Below, piece after piece: positions 34,633 through 43,973 of a stretch of 64,000 nt of DNA. Made by a program: the position numbers and the translations under genes. Origin of the DNA: Microbacterium sp. 2FI (GTDB taxonomy: Bacteria > Actinomycetota > Actinomycetes > Actinomycetales > Microbacteriaceae); contig NZ_SCMR01000015.1 of NCBI RefSeq assembly GCF_005502885.1, positions 1 to 64,000 on the forward strand, read 5' to 3'. The notes beneath the pieces are model-generated. The model had not been told where the DNA came from and searched no databases. It was given only the letters and a program-made list of their open reading frames with translations. Each line of letters starts with the position of its first letter. Position 1 is the first letter of the stretch.

Positions 34633-36149
34633 GCCGCCTCCTGGTGGATGCCCGCCATCGCGAGCCCGAGTTCGTCCCGTGAGGTCGTCGCAGCGACGAA
34701 CTCGGCGACGATCGCGCCGCGATAGACCACGAGGATGCGGTCGGTGAGGCGGAGCAACTCGTCGAGATCGGCGGAGACGACGATGATCGCCGCTCCCTTC
34801 GACGCCAGGTCGAGGATCGACGTGTAGATGCCTTCGGATGCGCCGAGATCCACGCCGCGGGTCGGTTGCGCCATGACCAGTAGCCGCGGTTGCGCGTCCA
34901 ACTCTCGGGCGAGAACGATCTTCTGCTGATTGCCCCCGGACAGACTGTTGGGCGCTGTCTCCAGGGAAGTGACCTTGATACCGAAGCGACTGATCACGTC
35001 GCGCGCCCACGCCTTCATGGGACGCGTGATGGCGGGCCCGAACAGGGATAGGCCCCGTACCGACAACAGTCGCCCCATTGCCAGCGCTTCCACCACAGGT
35101 GCGTGCAACGGAAGACCGTCTGTGCGCCGATCTTCGGGAACGTAGCCCAGCCCGCGCCGACGGTGCGCGGCGATTGACGTTCCGGGGAGTCTCACATCGT
35201 CCAGATGGATGCTGCCCGCAGAAGGACGCGCGCCTCCGGTCAGGAGCGCGACCAGGCTGTTCTGCCCGTTGCCATCGACGCCGGCAATGCCGACGATCTC
35301 GCCCTCGCGGACGTGGAGAGTCGCATCTGACAGTTCGCAGTCGGGTAACTGACGCCCGCTCAGCCCCTCAACGCGAAGCCGGGGGGCGTGTCCGGGAGGT
35401 ACGCGTGGCAGGCGCCCGAGTTCGACGTCGCTGCGCCCGGTCATCAGCGACACCAGCGTCGGAATGTCAACCTCCGCGAGCGGGAACGTGCCGTGGGTTC
35501 GACCCTGGCGCAGCACGGTCACCCGATCCGCGATCTCCATCACCTCGCGCAGTTTGTGGGTGATGAAGATGACGGATACCCCGCTTCGAGAAAGCGACCG
35601 GAGCGTGCGGAACAGTTCGGCGGTCTCCTGAGGGGTGAGGACTGCGGTGGGTTCGTCGAGGATCAGTATTCGTGCGCCCCGGTACAGCACTTTGAGGATC
35701 TCCACCTGCTGCTGCTGCGCGACACTCAGCTCGCGTGCCTTCCGACGGATGTCGAACTGGACACCCAGGAGTGCCATCGGTGCCGCCAGTGCCCGCGCGC
35801 TCGCCTTCGCGTTGATGAAGCCGAGCCGTCGGGGTTCGGCGCCGAGCGTGACGTTCCTCGTCACCGAGAACTCGGGCACGAGCATGAAGTGCTGATGGAC
35901 CATGCCGATCCCCGCGTGTATTGCGTCGGCGGCGTTGTGGAGTTCCGTGGGCACCCCGTCGATCTCGATGCTTCCCGCATCGGGGCGTTCCATCCCGAAC
36001 AGAATGTTCATCAGCGTGCTCTTGCCCGCACCGTTCTCACCGACCACGGCGTGGATCTCACCCGGCTCTACCTCGAAGTCGACGCGGTCGTTGGCGAGAA
36101 GGTCGCCGAACCGTTTGGTGATGGCCGTGGCGCGGAGGACGGTCGTCAT
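34629..36149 (-). CDS. BMP-type ABC transporter ATP-binding protein (double ATPase)
   Basis: 506 residues, two ABC domains. First domain has GENGAGKSTLMNILFG, LSVAQQQQVEILKVL and LDEPTAVLTPQE. The second has a P-loop-like VDGNGQNSLVALL and LSGGNQQKIVLARE, as in NupO/YufO. Energises the permease pair. ATG overlaps the receptor stop as ATGA, so the whole operon is translationally coupled. Confidence 0.92.
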   Translation of the reverse strand: MTTVLRATAITKRFGDLLANDRVDFEVEPGEIHAVVGENGAGKSTLMNILFGMERPDAGSIEIDGVPTELHNAADAIHAGIGMVHQHFMLVPEFSVTRNVTLGAEPRRLGFINAKASARALAAPMALLGVQFDIRRKARELSVAQQQQVEILKVLYRGARILILDEPTAVLTPQETAELFRTLRSLSRSGVSVIFITHKLREVMEIADRVTVLRQGRTHGTFPLAEVDIPTLVSLMTGRSDVELGRLPRVPPGHAPRLRVEGLSGRQLPDCELSDATLHVREGEIVGIAGVDGNGQNSLVALLTGGARPSAGSIHLDDVRLPGTSIAAHRRRGLGYVPEDRRTDGLPLHAPVVEALAMGRLLSVRGLSLFGPAITRPMKAWARDVISRFGIKVTSLETAPNSLSGGNQQKIVLARELDAQPRLLVMAQPTRGVDLGASEGIYTSILDLASKGAAIIVVSADLDELLRLTDRILVVYRGAIVAEFVAATTSRDELGLAMAGIHQEAA

Positions 36150-37159
36150 CCCCGGGGTGCACCTTCGGGCACGATGTCGCCGGCGATGATCTGCGTGATG
36201 ACGTCTTCCACAAGAGTCTGCTGGTCGTCGCTGAGGAACGCGTCGTTGTATAGGACGGTGAATGCGCCCTCCTTGAACCCGTATGTCCGCACATCCCCCT
36301 TGGTGAGCGTGCCGTCGACGTATGAATCTGCCGCATCGAGGACGAGCACGCTGGTGTCGTCGGTGACCACGGCCGGGCTGACATCGGGAACGGTGGGGTA
36401 GGCAGCCATGATCGGCGCGATCGCCGTGCCGCCCTCAGCGGCCTTCACGGCCCCTTGACCAGAGAGGCCGGCAGTCGAGTAGATGACGTACGCGCCCTGT
36501 TGCCCGATCGCCGTCGCGGTCTCGAGCCCCTTCACGGGATCGCTGAAGGATCCGACGTAACTGGAGATCACGGAGAGCGACGGATCCTGCGCCTGCGCGC
36601 CCTGGGTGTATCCCGCTTCGCAATCCGCGATGCTCGGAGCCTCGAAGCCTCCCATGAACCCGACGGCGGACCTTCCTTCATCCTCGCTCACCAGGGCCGC
36701 GACAGTACCGCCCGCGTAGCAGGACTCGGCGTAGCGGTAAGCCACCGAAACGACGTCCTCGCTCGGGACGACACCGTTCACAAAAACGAACGTGGTATCT
36801 GGGTTCTGCGACGCAGCTTCGACGGTGGCATCGATGGCCTGGTTGCCCACTACGTATACGAGTTCGTTGGCGTCCGCAGCATCCTGAAGCAGCGGTCCAT
36901 AGTTCTGAGTCTCAAGCTTGCCTTCGTAGGTGGTGACTGTCGCACCGTGCTCAGCCTCGAGGGCATCGATCGTCTCGAATGCTGCGTCGTAGTAGCTGTG
37001 ATCGCCGAATGCATTGGCGACAAACAGTCCGACCGCGATCGACTCTTCGCCGGCCTCGCTTGTCGCGTCGGCGGTGGGAGCTTGCCCGCCGCATCCGGCG
37101 AGTACGAGCGCTCCGACGAGAGCCATTGTGACGACACCAGTAGTTGCTGAACGCTTCAT
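36146..37159 (-). CDS. BMP-family ABC substrate-binding lipoprotein
   Basis: 337 residues with signal peptide and lipobox VLAGCGG, then a BMP/PnrA-type receptor fold (GLFVANAFGDHSYYDAAFETID, VGNQAIDATVEAA, FMGGFEAPSIADCEAGYTQGA). Family members bind purine nucleosides, but others bind unrelated small molecules. First gene of the importer operon, whose promoter carries GTCCTG repeats also found at the P450/IclR and TAXI-like promoters. That suggests the ligand belongs to the same catabolic route. Confidence 0.88.
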   Translation of the reverse strand: MKRSATTGVVTMALVGALVLAGCGGQAPTADATSEAGEESIAVGLFVANAFGDHSYYDAAFETIDALEAEHGATVTTYEGKLETQNYGPLLQDAADANELVYVVGNQAIDATVEAASQNPDTTFVFVNGVVPSEDVVSVAYRYAESCYAGGTVAALVSEDEGRSAVGFMGGFEAPSIADCEAGYTQGAQAQDPSLSVISSYVGSFSDPVKGLETATAIGQQGAYVIYSTAGLSGQGAVKAAEGGTAIAPIMAAYPTVPDVSPAVVTDDTSVLVLDAADSYVDGTLTKGDVRTYGFKEGAFTVLYNDAFLSDDQQTLVEDVITQIIAGDIVPEGAPRG

Positions 37160-37180
37160 GATTCTCCCTCGAATCGTAAT

Positions 37181-37262
37181 GTCCTGCTAGTCAATACTGA
37201 CGTCCTGAAAAAGGCAACACCTGTTTCCTAACAAACGCGCAACGTGCCCTATTATTCAGGAC
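37181..37262. promoter_or_regulatory. GTCCTG operator region A (BMP importer promoter)
   Basis: GTCCTGCTAGTCAA at 37181 and GTCCTGAA at 37202 are direct repeats 21 bases apart; an inverted TTCAGGAC follows at 37255-37262. A GGCAACA block (minus-strand TGTTGCC, a possible -35) lies just right of the second repeat. The same layout occurs at 47731-47811. Likely bound by the IclR protein encoded at 47845. Confidence 0.72.
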
Positions 37263-37444
37263 TTCCTCCGTTTCGTTCAGTCCCGCGACTCACGGGAAGC
37301 TAGCTTGTCTCGCCGCTAGCCAGAACTGCCGCGTGCAGCGAGCTGGTCTGTGGATTGCCGAACCACGCGAATCAGGCGGCGAAGGGGCGTGCGGTTCCGG
37401 TCACCGAGCTAGATGCCTTGTCGAACGACTTCCGCTTTCCGATC

Positions 37445-39928
37445 TCACTGCACACCGAACTGGTCCGCGTCACCGTCCTGGTGTCGTCCGACGGCCGCAC
37501 GGGGTCTTGCAGTGGATGCGTGCGAGGGGACGCTGAGCAGATCGAGGCGAGCGAGGCCGTTTCGTCCGGATCCCACCGTCACCGTGATCGGACCGGGCTC
37601 GGCGGTGCCACGCACGACCGCCAGTGCGCGTCCGCGGTATGTGGAATGCACGCTGTCGGTGTATGACTCTGTGGTCGATGGCGCGGCGTTGCCCATCGCA
37701 AGCAATGTCCCGGCGCCGACGACGCTGATGGTGACGGTGTCATCGACGGTAAGGTCCACGATGCCTTCGTCGTCAGCGAACTCGACCCAGATGTAGGCAA
37801 GGTCGTCCGGGCCGTTCAGCTCGCCTTTCTCGGCGACGAGTCGCAGATTCGGATTCCGAGCGGTGCGCAGATTGCTGCGGCCGGTCTCCGCGCCGTTTCG
37901 GTAGCCGACCGCGACGATCTCCCCGGGCTCGTACTGCGCTCGGAAGCGAGTGACGAAGTCCGCGCGGCGGCCCGCACGCTTGCGGCCGAGCGAACGACCG
38001 TTGATGAGCAGTTCGACCTGATCGTCAGGTGAATAGACCTCGACTTCCGCCTCGCCCGTGAGGCCACCCCACGACCAGCTGGGAACGGCGTCACTGGTGC
38101 GCCACGGCGTCTCATTGGCACGCATCCCGGCCTTGTCGAGTGGTCGGACGGCGATGCCGGGTGCGGACGTCGAATCCCACACGGCCTTCGCGAGGAAGGC
38201 GGGCGCACCGGGCAGCCCAGTGATGTCGAACGCGCCGGATCCGGCGACGAGTGCGGGGTAGGGTTTGCTGATCCCGCCCGGATCGTCGCCGTAGCTCCAG
38301 GCACCGATGCCTGCTTCGCCGAGATAGTCCCATCCCGTCCACATGAAGTCGCCGATCACACCGGGGACCCTGGTGACGCGCCTCCAGATCGCGGGCAGGT
38401 AGCCGGGCATGGATTCGCTCCCGACCATGACCCGCTCGGGGTACCGCCTGCGATCGGCGGAGTAGCGGCCGTGGGCGTAGTTGTAGCCCGCGATATCGAC
38501 TCCGGCAAATGCATAACGGCTGGCTCTGTCCGCCGCCGGGAGGCGGGACGCCAGGTCGATGACGCGTCCGAGCTTCGCGATGAGCATGTTCGCGACGGTG
38601 CTGGTCGCCATGTTGGACTTCTTAGCGTCGTGCCCATCCGCATGAGGGTTCTCGAATGGCGACCATCCTCGGCTGGCCATCATATTCAGCAGCAGATTGA
38701 CAGCGATCGTCGTGGGCCGGGTCGGATCGACCTCTGCGAGGTAGCGGTGGATGGCGCGGGTCGTGTGCACCCCTTTGTCGGAGGACGTTTCGGCGATCTC
38801 ATTGCCGATCGAGTACATGATGACCGAGGCACGATTGCGGTCCTTCGCGATCATCGCGTCCGCGTCGTCCTTCCAGGTCTCCTCGAAGCGGTCAGCGTGG
38901 TCGTGAGGGGTCTTGTGCTGGAACCAGACGTCCGTGAGCTCGTCCATGACGTAGAGGCCGAGTTCGTCGCACGCGTCCAGGAAGGCCCGCGACAGCGGGT
39001 TGTGCGCGCTGCGGATCGCGTTGTACCCGGCTTCCTTGAGCAGTCGGGCCCGACGATGCTCGGCAGCGGCGAAAGTGGCGGCGCCGAGAATCCCGTTGTC
39101 GTGATGAACGCACGCGCCGCGCAGGAGCACCGGTGTGCCGTTGATGCGAAGGCCGCGGTGCGCGTCGACTTGGACCGTGCGCAGGCCGGTTCGGATCTGC
39201 TGCTCGTCAACTACATCACCATCCACCTCGAGCGTGATTCGCACGTCGTACAGATGCGGGGATTCGGCAGACCATGGCCGGACCGCCGGAACCCGGATCG
39301 TGAGCTCGGCTTCGCCGTGAGAGGGCACTGCCACGACCTCGCGGGCAACCTCGGTGCCGTGATGTTCGAACCTCGCGGTGATGACACCACCGCGGGTCGG
39401 TGCGCCCTCGACACTGACGGCGACGTCGACGGTGCCATCGACGCTCAGAGACCGGGTGACGATGCTGATGCCGTCGCGGGCGATTCTCGCCCTGCCGACG
39501 CTCTCGAGCCACACGGGGCGGTAGATTCCCGAACCGGTGTACCAGCGACTGTTGGGGACCGCAGTGTTGTCGACGTGCACTTCGACGTTGACCACAGCAC
39601 CGGGAGTCACGCCGCTGAGGGGCGCGGTGAACTCGCGGTAGCCGCTGTCGCACCGCGCGACTTCGTTCCCGTCGAGCAGGACACGCGTGTCGCCGTAGAC
39701 GCCCTCGAAGAACAGGCTGTAGGTCCGCTCGGCTGCCTCCGCCGGCACCGTCCACTGTCTGGCGTACACGTAGGCGCCACCGGGGAAGAAGCCGCCATGG
39801 TTGCCGGTTTCGGCATCCGCTGAGCGGATCTCCCCGATCATGGCGTCGTGAGGCAGCCGGAGGGAAACCGATGCCGCCTCCCCCGCGCGACGGAAGATCC
39901 AGCCGTCGGTGAAAAGTGTCGTCCTCAT
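37445..39928 (-). CDS. Glycoside hydrolase family 2 enzyme (beta-galactosidase-like)
   Basis: 827 residues, no signal peptide, so intracellular. Domain order: sugar-binding domain (LPHDAMIGEI near 25, GGAYVYARQWTVP), immunoglobulin-like domain, then the TIM barrel with RSAHNPLSRAFLDACDELGLYVMDEL, acid/base Glu in IMYSIGNEIAE and nucleophile Glu in VMVGSESMPGY. The C-terminal part fits the DUF4982-type beta-sandwich plus a late immunoglobulin-like domain. Substrate could be beta-galactoside, glucuronide or other. Start 39928 has GAGAGGAA upstream. Directly follows the MFS gene in the same direction. Confidence 0.88.
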   Translation of the reverse strand: MRTTLFTDGWIFRRAGEAASVSLRLPHDAMIGEIRSADAETGNHGGFFPGGAYVYARQWTVPAEAAERTYSLFFEGVYGDTRVLLDGNEVARCDSGYREFTAPLSGVTPGAVVNVEVHVDNTAVPNSRWYTGSGIYRPVWLESVGRARIARDGISIVTRSLSVDGTVDVAVSVEGAPTRGGVITARFEHHGTEVAREVVAVPSHGEAELTIRVPAVRPWSAESPHLYDVRITLEVDGDVVDEQQIRTGLRTVQVDAHRGLRINGTPVLLRGACVHHDNGILGAATFAAAEHRRARLLKEAGYNAIRSAHNPLSRAFLDACDELGLYVMDELTDVWFQHKTPHDHADRFEETWKDDADAMIAKDRNRASVIMYSIGNEIAETSSDKGVHTTRAIHRYLAEVDPTRPTTIAVNLLLNMMASRGWSPFENPHADGHDAKKSNMATSTVANMLIAKLGRVIDLASRLPAADRASRYAFAGVDIAGYNYAHGRYSADRRRYPERVMVGSESMPGYLPAIWRRVTRVPGVIGDFMWTGWDYLGEAGIGAWSYGDDPGGISKPYPALVAGSGAFDITGLPGAPAFLAKAVWDSTSAPGIAVRPLDKAGMRANETPWRTSDAVPSWSWGGLTGEAEVEVYSPDDQVELLINGRSLGRKRAGRRADFVTRFRAQYEPGEIVAVGYRNGAETGRSNLRTARNPNLRLVAEKGELNGPDDLAYIWVEFADDEGIVDLTVDDTVTISVVGAGTLLAMGNAAPSTTESYTDSVHSTYRGRALAVVRGTAEPGPITVTVGSGRNGLARLDLLSVPSHASTARPRAAVGRHQDGDADQFGVQ

Positions 39929-39972
39929 GACGTCCGTTCCTCTCTTCCGTGGCGATGGAGCAGCCGACCCCG

Positions 39973-41268
39973 TCAGCGTTTCGCTGCTTCGCCGATGTCG
40001 TCGACCGCTTCATCGGTGACCAGGACCGCCGGCGCTTCCAGCGCCGCTGCCCGCGGCAGGCGCGGAATCCAGACGAGTGAGATCACGATGGAGATCAGTC
40101 CTGCTCCGGTCAGGATCGCGAAGAGAACGCGTGGCTGAGTGGTTATCAGCGCCGGGGTGACGAGGGCGAAGAGGGCCGTCACGACACGCTGGATCGTCAG
40201 GGTTGCGCCCTGAGCAGTGCTGCGAAGCAAGGTCGGCACCGTCTCCTGCACCCACAGCTTGTAGATGGACTCACCGAAGAATGCCGCACTCGTCCCGAAG
40301 AGGATCCACGATGCGATGAGCGTCGGTCCGTTCACTCCCGCGATCGTCGGAATCAGGAACGCGAGACCGAAGAGCAGACCGGCGATGTTGACGAAGTACT
40401 TTCGCACGGAGGCGTCGGCGATCTTCATCATCACCAGTCCCCCGGCGATGCCGATGGGCAGCGCGATCAAGATGACGACCGACCACTGCTGCGCCGTCCC
40501 ATCCGCAGCCTCAGTGAAGGCGAGAGTGCCGAAGGCGGAGAGCGTGTTCGCCCCGAGGCCCCACATCGAGTAGTAGATGCCCAGGGCCGCGATGGTGAGC
40601 ACCAGCGGTCGGGTGAAGAGCTGACCCATATGACTGAATCGGATCCGTTCGGGATCATCGACCTCGAGCTGGCGCGCTGCCGCCCACTCGACGGATTCAC
40701 GGATCGTCGTGCGCAGCAGGAGGACGAGGATGCCCACCACGAAGAGATGCAGGAACAGGATCCGGCCCGCGATGGTCCCCATCCCGCCGAGTGCTGCCGT
40801 GAGGATGTTCGGAACGATGATGCCGATGAACCACAACAGCACGGAGAAGGCGACCATGCGTCCCTTCTTGCCGACAGGGGCCTCCTCGTTGATGAGCGCG
40901 AGGGACACCGGCAGGTCTGCGCCGATTGCCAGGCCGAGCACGAGGGCCGCCGGGAACAGCACCCACGCGACGGGTGTGAGCGCGAGCACCCCGACCGCCA
41001 GGATGTACATCACGATGGTGACCGTGATGATGCGACGTCGCCCGAAGCGATCACCGAGCCGACCGCCGACCAATGCTCCGACGGCAAGCGCCAAGGTCAG
41101 CGTGGCCTGTAATGCGCCCTGCATGTTGGGGTCGACCGACAGCTCGTCCTGGTAGAGCACCATGGCGATGCCGATGGTGATCAGGGCTCCGGCATCCAGA
41201 TACGAGACCATGCCTGCGGCCCACGCCGTACGCCATGCGTGACTGGGTTGAACGGATGTGACTGACAT
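39973..41268 (-). CDS. MFS transporter (sugar-porter-like)
   Basis: 431 residues with 12 predicted helices. The inter-helix motif GGRLGDRFGRRR between helices 2 and 3 is the major-facilitator signature. SYLDAGALITIGIAM and IGADLPVSLALINEEAPVGKKGR fit the metabolite/sugar porter branch. Likely takes up a glycoside, sugar or aromatic acid by proton symport. GAGGAG precedes the ATG. Located between GH2 and the small membrane-protein gene. Confidence 0.88.
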   Translation of the reverse strand: MSVTSVQPSHAWRTAWAAGMVSYLDAGALITIGIAMVLYQDELSVDPNMQGALQATLTLALAVGALVGGRLGDRFGRRRIITVTIVMYILAVGVLALTPVAWVLFPAALVLGLAIGADLPVSLALINEEAPVGKKGRMVAFSVLLWFIGIIVPNILTAALGGMGTIAGRILFLHLFVVGILVLLLRTTIRESVEWAAARQLEVDDPERIRFSHMGQLFTRPLVLTIAALGIYYSMWGLGANTLSAFGTLAFTEAADGTAQQWSVVILIALPIGIAGGLVMMKIADASVRKYFVNIAGLLFGLAFLIPTIAGVNGPTLIASWILFGTSAAFFGESIYKLWVQETVPTLLRSTAQGATLTIQRVVTALFALVTPALITTQPRVLFAILTGAGLISIVISLVWIPRLPRAAALEAPAVLVTDEAVDDIGEAAKR

Positions 41269-41283
41269 GAGCTCCTCGTTGAA

Positions 41284-41742
41284 CTAAGACCAGACGGCAG
41301 CGGCAGCAAGCACGACCAGGGACAGGATCGCCGGCGGCGTTCGCGTGTAGTGCAGGCGACGCCACCGGGTGCGCAGCTGTTCGATCTGAGGCGGCGCCTC
41401 ACCCTCCGCACGGCGTCGGAAGAGCGAGTTGATGCGCTCCGGGAAGGCGATCGACATGACGATCACGAACAGGATGAGTGCGGCGCCCACCCAAGCGAGC
41501 ACCGCCGCCGTCGCCGGCGCATTGAGTGCGAAGACGACGGCCGCGATCATGGCGACACCGCCCATGATCGGCTGCAGCGGATCGGCGCGGTAGAGCGAAC
41601 GCCGGAAGTCCACGACGAACTGATCGATTGGCATCCGTCGCCAGAGATTCACTCGTTCGACCGCGTAGAAGAAGATGACGCCTGCCCAGAGTCCGTCGGC
41701 GACGAGCATGATGATCGCCGAGATGTGAAGGACCTCGCCCAT
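41284..41742 (-). CDS. Small membrane protein, DUF1772-like
   Basis: 152 residues with four hydrophobic helices: LHISAIIMLVADGLWAGVIFF, GGVAMIAAVVFAL, VLAWVGAALILFVIVMSI and the final SLVVLAAAAVW. A conserved-looking LYRADPLQPIMGG lies between the first two. The layout resembles DUF1772 proteins, some of which are called anthrone oxygenase-like. No catalytic residues can be assigned. Ends 15 bases before the MFS start, so probably expressed with it. Confidence 0.6.
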   Translation of the reverse strand: MGEVLHISAIIMLVADGLWAGVIFFYAVERVNLWRRMPIDQFVVDFRRSLYRADPLQPIMGGVAMIAAVVFALNAPATAAVLAWVGAALILFVIVMSIAFPERINSLFRRRAEGEAPPQIEQLRTRWRRLHYTRTPPAILSLVVLAAAAVWS

Positions 41743-41797
41743 TGATGTGAACCTTTCTTTCGCGCAGGTCCGTCCCCGCGTGTGTGGATCGTCCGAC

Positions 41798-41821
41798 GGC
41801 GCGCGCCGGCCCCGGCGCGCC
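41798..41821. terminator. GC hairpin in the gap between MBL and DUF1772-like genes
   Basis: GGCGCGC ... GCGCGCC, a 7-bp stem with a 10-base GC-rich loop and no T run, in the 95-base gap. May be a weak stop or message stabiliser. Confidence 0.35.
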
Positions 41822-41837
41822 CTCGCCTCAGTGCCTG

Positions 41838-42512
41838 TCAGACCGCGTCGGGCAAATCGATCTGCTCGCCGACGGCGGGTCGCAGCACCGTCGTCCCTTC
41901 GGGAGCGAACTTCTGCATGAGCGTGCGATGCATCTCGCGGTGAGGCGCGGCCAGCCCGCCGTCGTGGACGGGCACAGCGACCCGGGGGGCGAGCGCCCTC
42001 AGGTAGTCGATCGCCTCTGAGATCTTCATCCAGGGGGCCCCGGTGGGCAGCAGCAGTACTTCGATGGGATGTCCGGGCTCGGCGAAGGCGTCCCCGGGGG
42101 CGAAGATCCGCCCAGCCAGGAGGTACGCGTAGTCGACCGGCACGGGAACTCCGGGATAGATCTGCTCGTGCGCCCACGCCGAGACATCCACCTGGACGCC
42201 CGCGATCTGCAGCGACCCCTGCTCGATGACGGTGACGTCGTCAATTCCTGCGCGGGCCATCAGGTCGGCGGTGCCGGCATCTCCGTACACGGGCACCGCG
42301 GCGTCCGTCCGGAGGCGTCGGATCTGCTCAGCGTCGACGTGATCCTGGTGCGCGTGCGTGATCAGGATCGCGTCGAGGCCCTCGATCGTAGAGAGCGGAG
42401 GTGTCAGGCTTCCGGGATCCAGCAGGATCCTGCCGGTGGCGCCGCTGTCGGTGGTCGCCTCGATGAGCACGCACGAGTGTCCGAGCGGTGTCAGTCGAAT
42501 GGGGTGGGTCAT
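41838..42512 (-). CDS. MBL-fold metallohydrolase (UPF0173-like)
   Basis: 224 residues. The zinc motif HAHQDHVD is complete (HxHxDH), with H8-type LGHSCVLI at the start, LLLPTGAPWMK and PVHDGG near the end. It is the UlaG/UPF0173 branch, which contains lactonases and phosphodiesterases. In this operon a lactone or thioester substrate from aromatic breakdown is possible. It sits 30 bases after the aldehyde dehydrogenase gene. Confidence 0.8.
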   Translation of the reverse strand: MTHPIRLTPLGHSCVLIEATTDSGATGRILLDPGSLTPPLSTIEGLDAILITHAHQDHVDAEQIRRLRTDAAVPVYGDAGTADLMARAGIDDVTVIEQGSLQIAGVQVDVSAWAHEQIYPGVPVPVDYAYLLAGRIFAPGDAFAEPGHPIEVLLLPTGAPWMKISEAIDYLRALAPRVAVPVHDGGLAAPHREMHRTLMQKFAPEGTTVLRPAVGEQIDLPDAV

Positions 42513-42542
42513 GGGATCGTGCCTTCTGGTCTTGCGCGTGCG

Positions 42543-43973
42543 CTATCCGTGGAGATAGAAGGTGCGCTGTTCGGTGTAGAAACGGACAGAGTCTCGGCCT
42601 CCGAGGCGCCCCATGCCCGATGCGCCGAGTCCGCCGAACGGCACGTGCGGTTCATCCCCCACGGACGGGCCGTTGACATGGACAGCACCGGCGCGGACCC
42701 GTCGGGCAAGGCGGTAGGCACGATCGGCGTCATCCGAGATGACGGCTGCGATGAGTCCGAGCTCGCCCTCGTTCGCTTTGGCGAGGGCGTCGTCATCGTC
42801 GTCGTAGGGGACGACGTTGACGATCGGGGCGAATCCCTCCTCCGCGAAGAACCGGCACCGATCGTTGACATTGGTGAGCACCGTGGGACGCGCGGAGAGA
42901 CCGTCGAGCGACCCGCCGGCGGCGACCACCGCGCCGTTGGCTCGCGCGTCTTCGATCAGGTCGCTGAAGTGAGCGGCCGCGCTGGAGTTGATGAGCGGCC
43001 CGAGCTGGACTGCGGGATCGCGCGGATCGCCCACGTTCATCGATTCGGCGATGGCGACGAGCCGGTCCACGGCTTCGGCATAGCGGCTGCGGTGCACGAG
43101 CAGCTTGTCGGTGCACATGCACACCTGACCGGTGTTCGCGAAGGCGGAGAAGGCCAGCAGGGGCGCCCAGCGCTCAAGGTCCACGTCTTCGCGGACGATC
43201 GTCACGTTCTTGCCGCCCAGTTCCATCACCGAAGGCGTCAATGCGGCACCGGCCTGTGAAGCGATGGATCGTCCGACGGGTGTGGACCCGATGAAGGCGA
43301 TGCGGCGGACTTCGGGCGATGCGATCAGCTCGTTGATGAGGTGGCGTCCCTCCCCCGCGGCACTCGTCACCACGGGGATCACCTCGGCGGGCACGCCGGC
43401 GCGGACGAGCGCGTCAGCGAGCAGGTGACCCGCCGATATCGGCGCCTCTTCGCTCGGACGGATGACCACCGCGTTCCCCACCGCCAGCGAGATGGCGCTG
43501 GACCGCGCGGCGAGGATCACCGGCGCGTTCCACGGCACGATGGACAGGCTCACACCGGCCGGTTCCCGCAGGGATTGATTGACCGTATCGGGATCGAACG
43601 AGGGAAGGATCTCCCCGATCGCGCCGCTGGTCAGGGATGCCGCCTCTCGCAGGGTCGCTGCCGACTCGTGGATGTTCATCTCGGCCCACGGCCGAGTCGC
43701 GCCGACTTCGAGCGCCATCGTCGCGACGTGCTCTTCGAGCTCGGATTCGAGCAGGTCAGCCGCCGAGAGCAGGATCCGCCGCCGTTCCGTGTACGGGACG
43801 GCGGCCCACTCTCGCTGCGCGTGCGCCGCGTAGCGGAGGATGTCGGCCACGTCGTCAGGCTGGAGCGCCGGGAACTCGGCCAGCGTCTCGCCGGTGACGG
43901 GAGAGACGTCGGCGAACGTGCGACCTCCGGACCCGCGCAGCACGCGGGATGTGAAGACGGACTGTGTGCTCAT
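42543..43973 (-). CDS. Aldehyde dehydrogenase (aromatic aldehyde type)
   Basis: 476 residues with N149 (VPWNAP), E251 (MELGGK) and C285 (NTGQVCMCTDK), so catalytically complete. Length and the GQVCMCTDK motif fit benzaldehyde/salicylaldehyde/vanillin dehydrogenase-type enzymes. Its ATG shares a base with the stop of the aryl-alcohol-type dehydrogenase (TGATG). The pair would turn an aromatic alcohol into the acid. There are GTG/ATG alternatives but this start is fixed by the overlap. Confidence 0.86.
   Translation of the reverse strand: MSTQSVFTSRVLRGSGGRTFADVSPVTGETLAEFPALQPDDVADILRYAAHAQREWAAVPYTERRRILLSAADLLESELEEHVATMALEVGATRPWAEMNIHESAATLREAASLTSGAIGEILPSFDPDTVNQSLREPAGVSLSIVPWNAPVILAARSSAISLAVGNAVVIRPSEEAPISAGHLLADALVRAGVPAEVIPVVTSAAGEGRHLINELIASPEVRRIAFIGSTPVGRSIASQAGAALTPSVMELGGKNVTIVREDVDLERWAPLLAFSAFANTGQVCMCTDKLLVHRSRYAEAVDRLVAIAESMNVGDPRDPAVQLGPLINSSAAAHFSDLIEDARANGAVVAAGGSLDGLSARPTVLTNVNDRCRFFAEEGFAPIVNVVPYDDDDDALAKANEGELGLIAAVISDDADRAYRLARRVRAGAVHVNGPSVGDEPHVPFGGLGASGMGRLGGRDSVRFYTEQRTFYLHG

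Noticed and set aside
33049..34725. Plus-strand open frame opposite the BMP permeases
   Set aside because: Low-complexity Arg/Ser/Pro protein antisense to two convincing membrane proteins.
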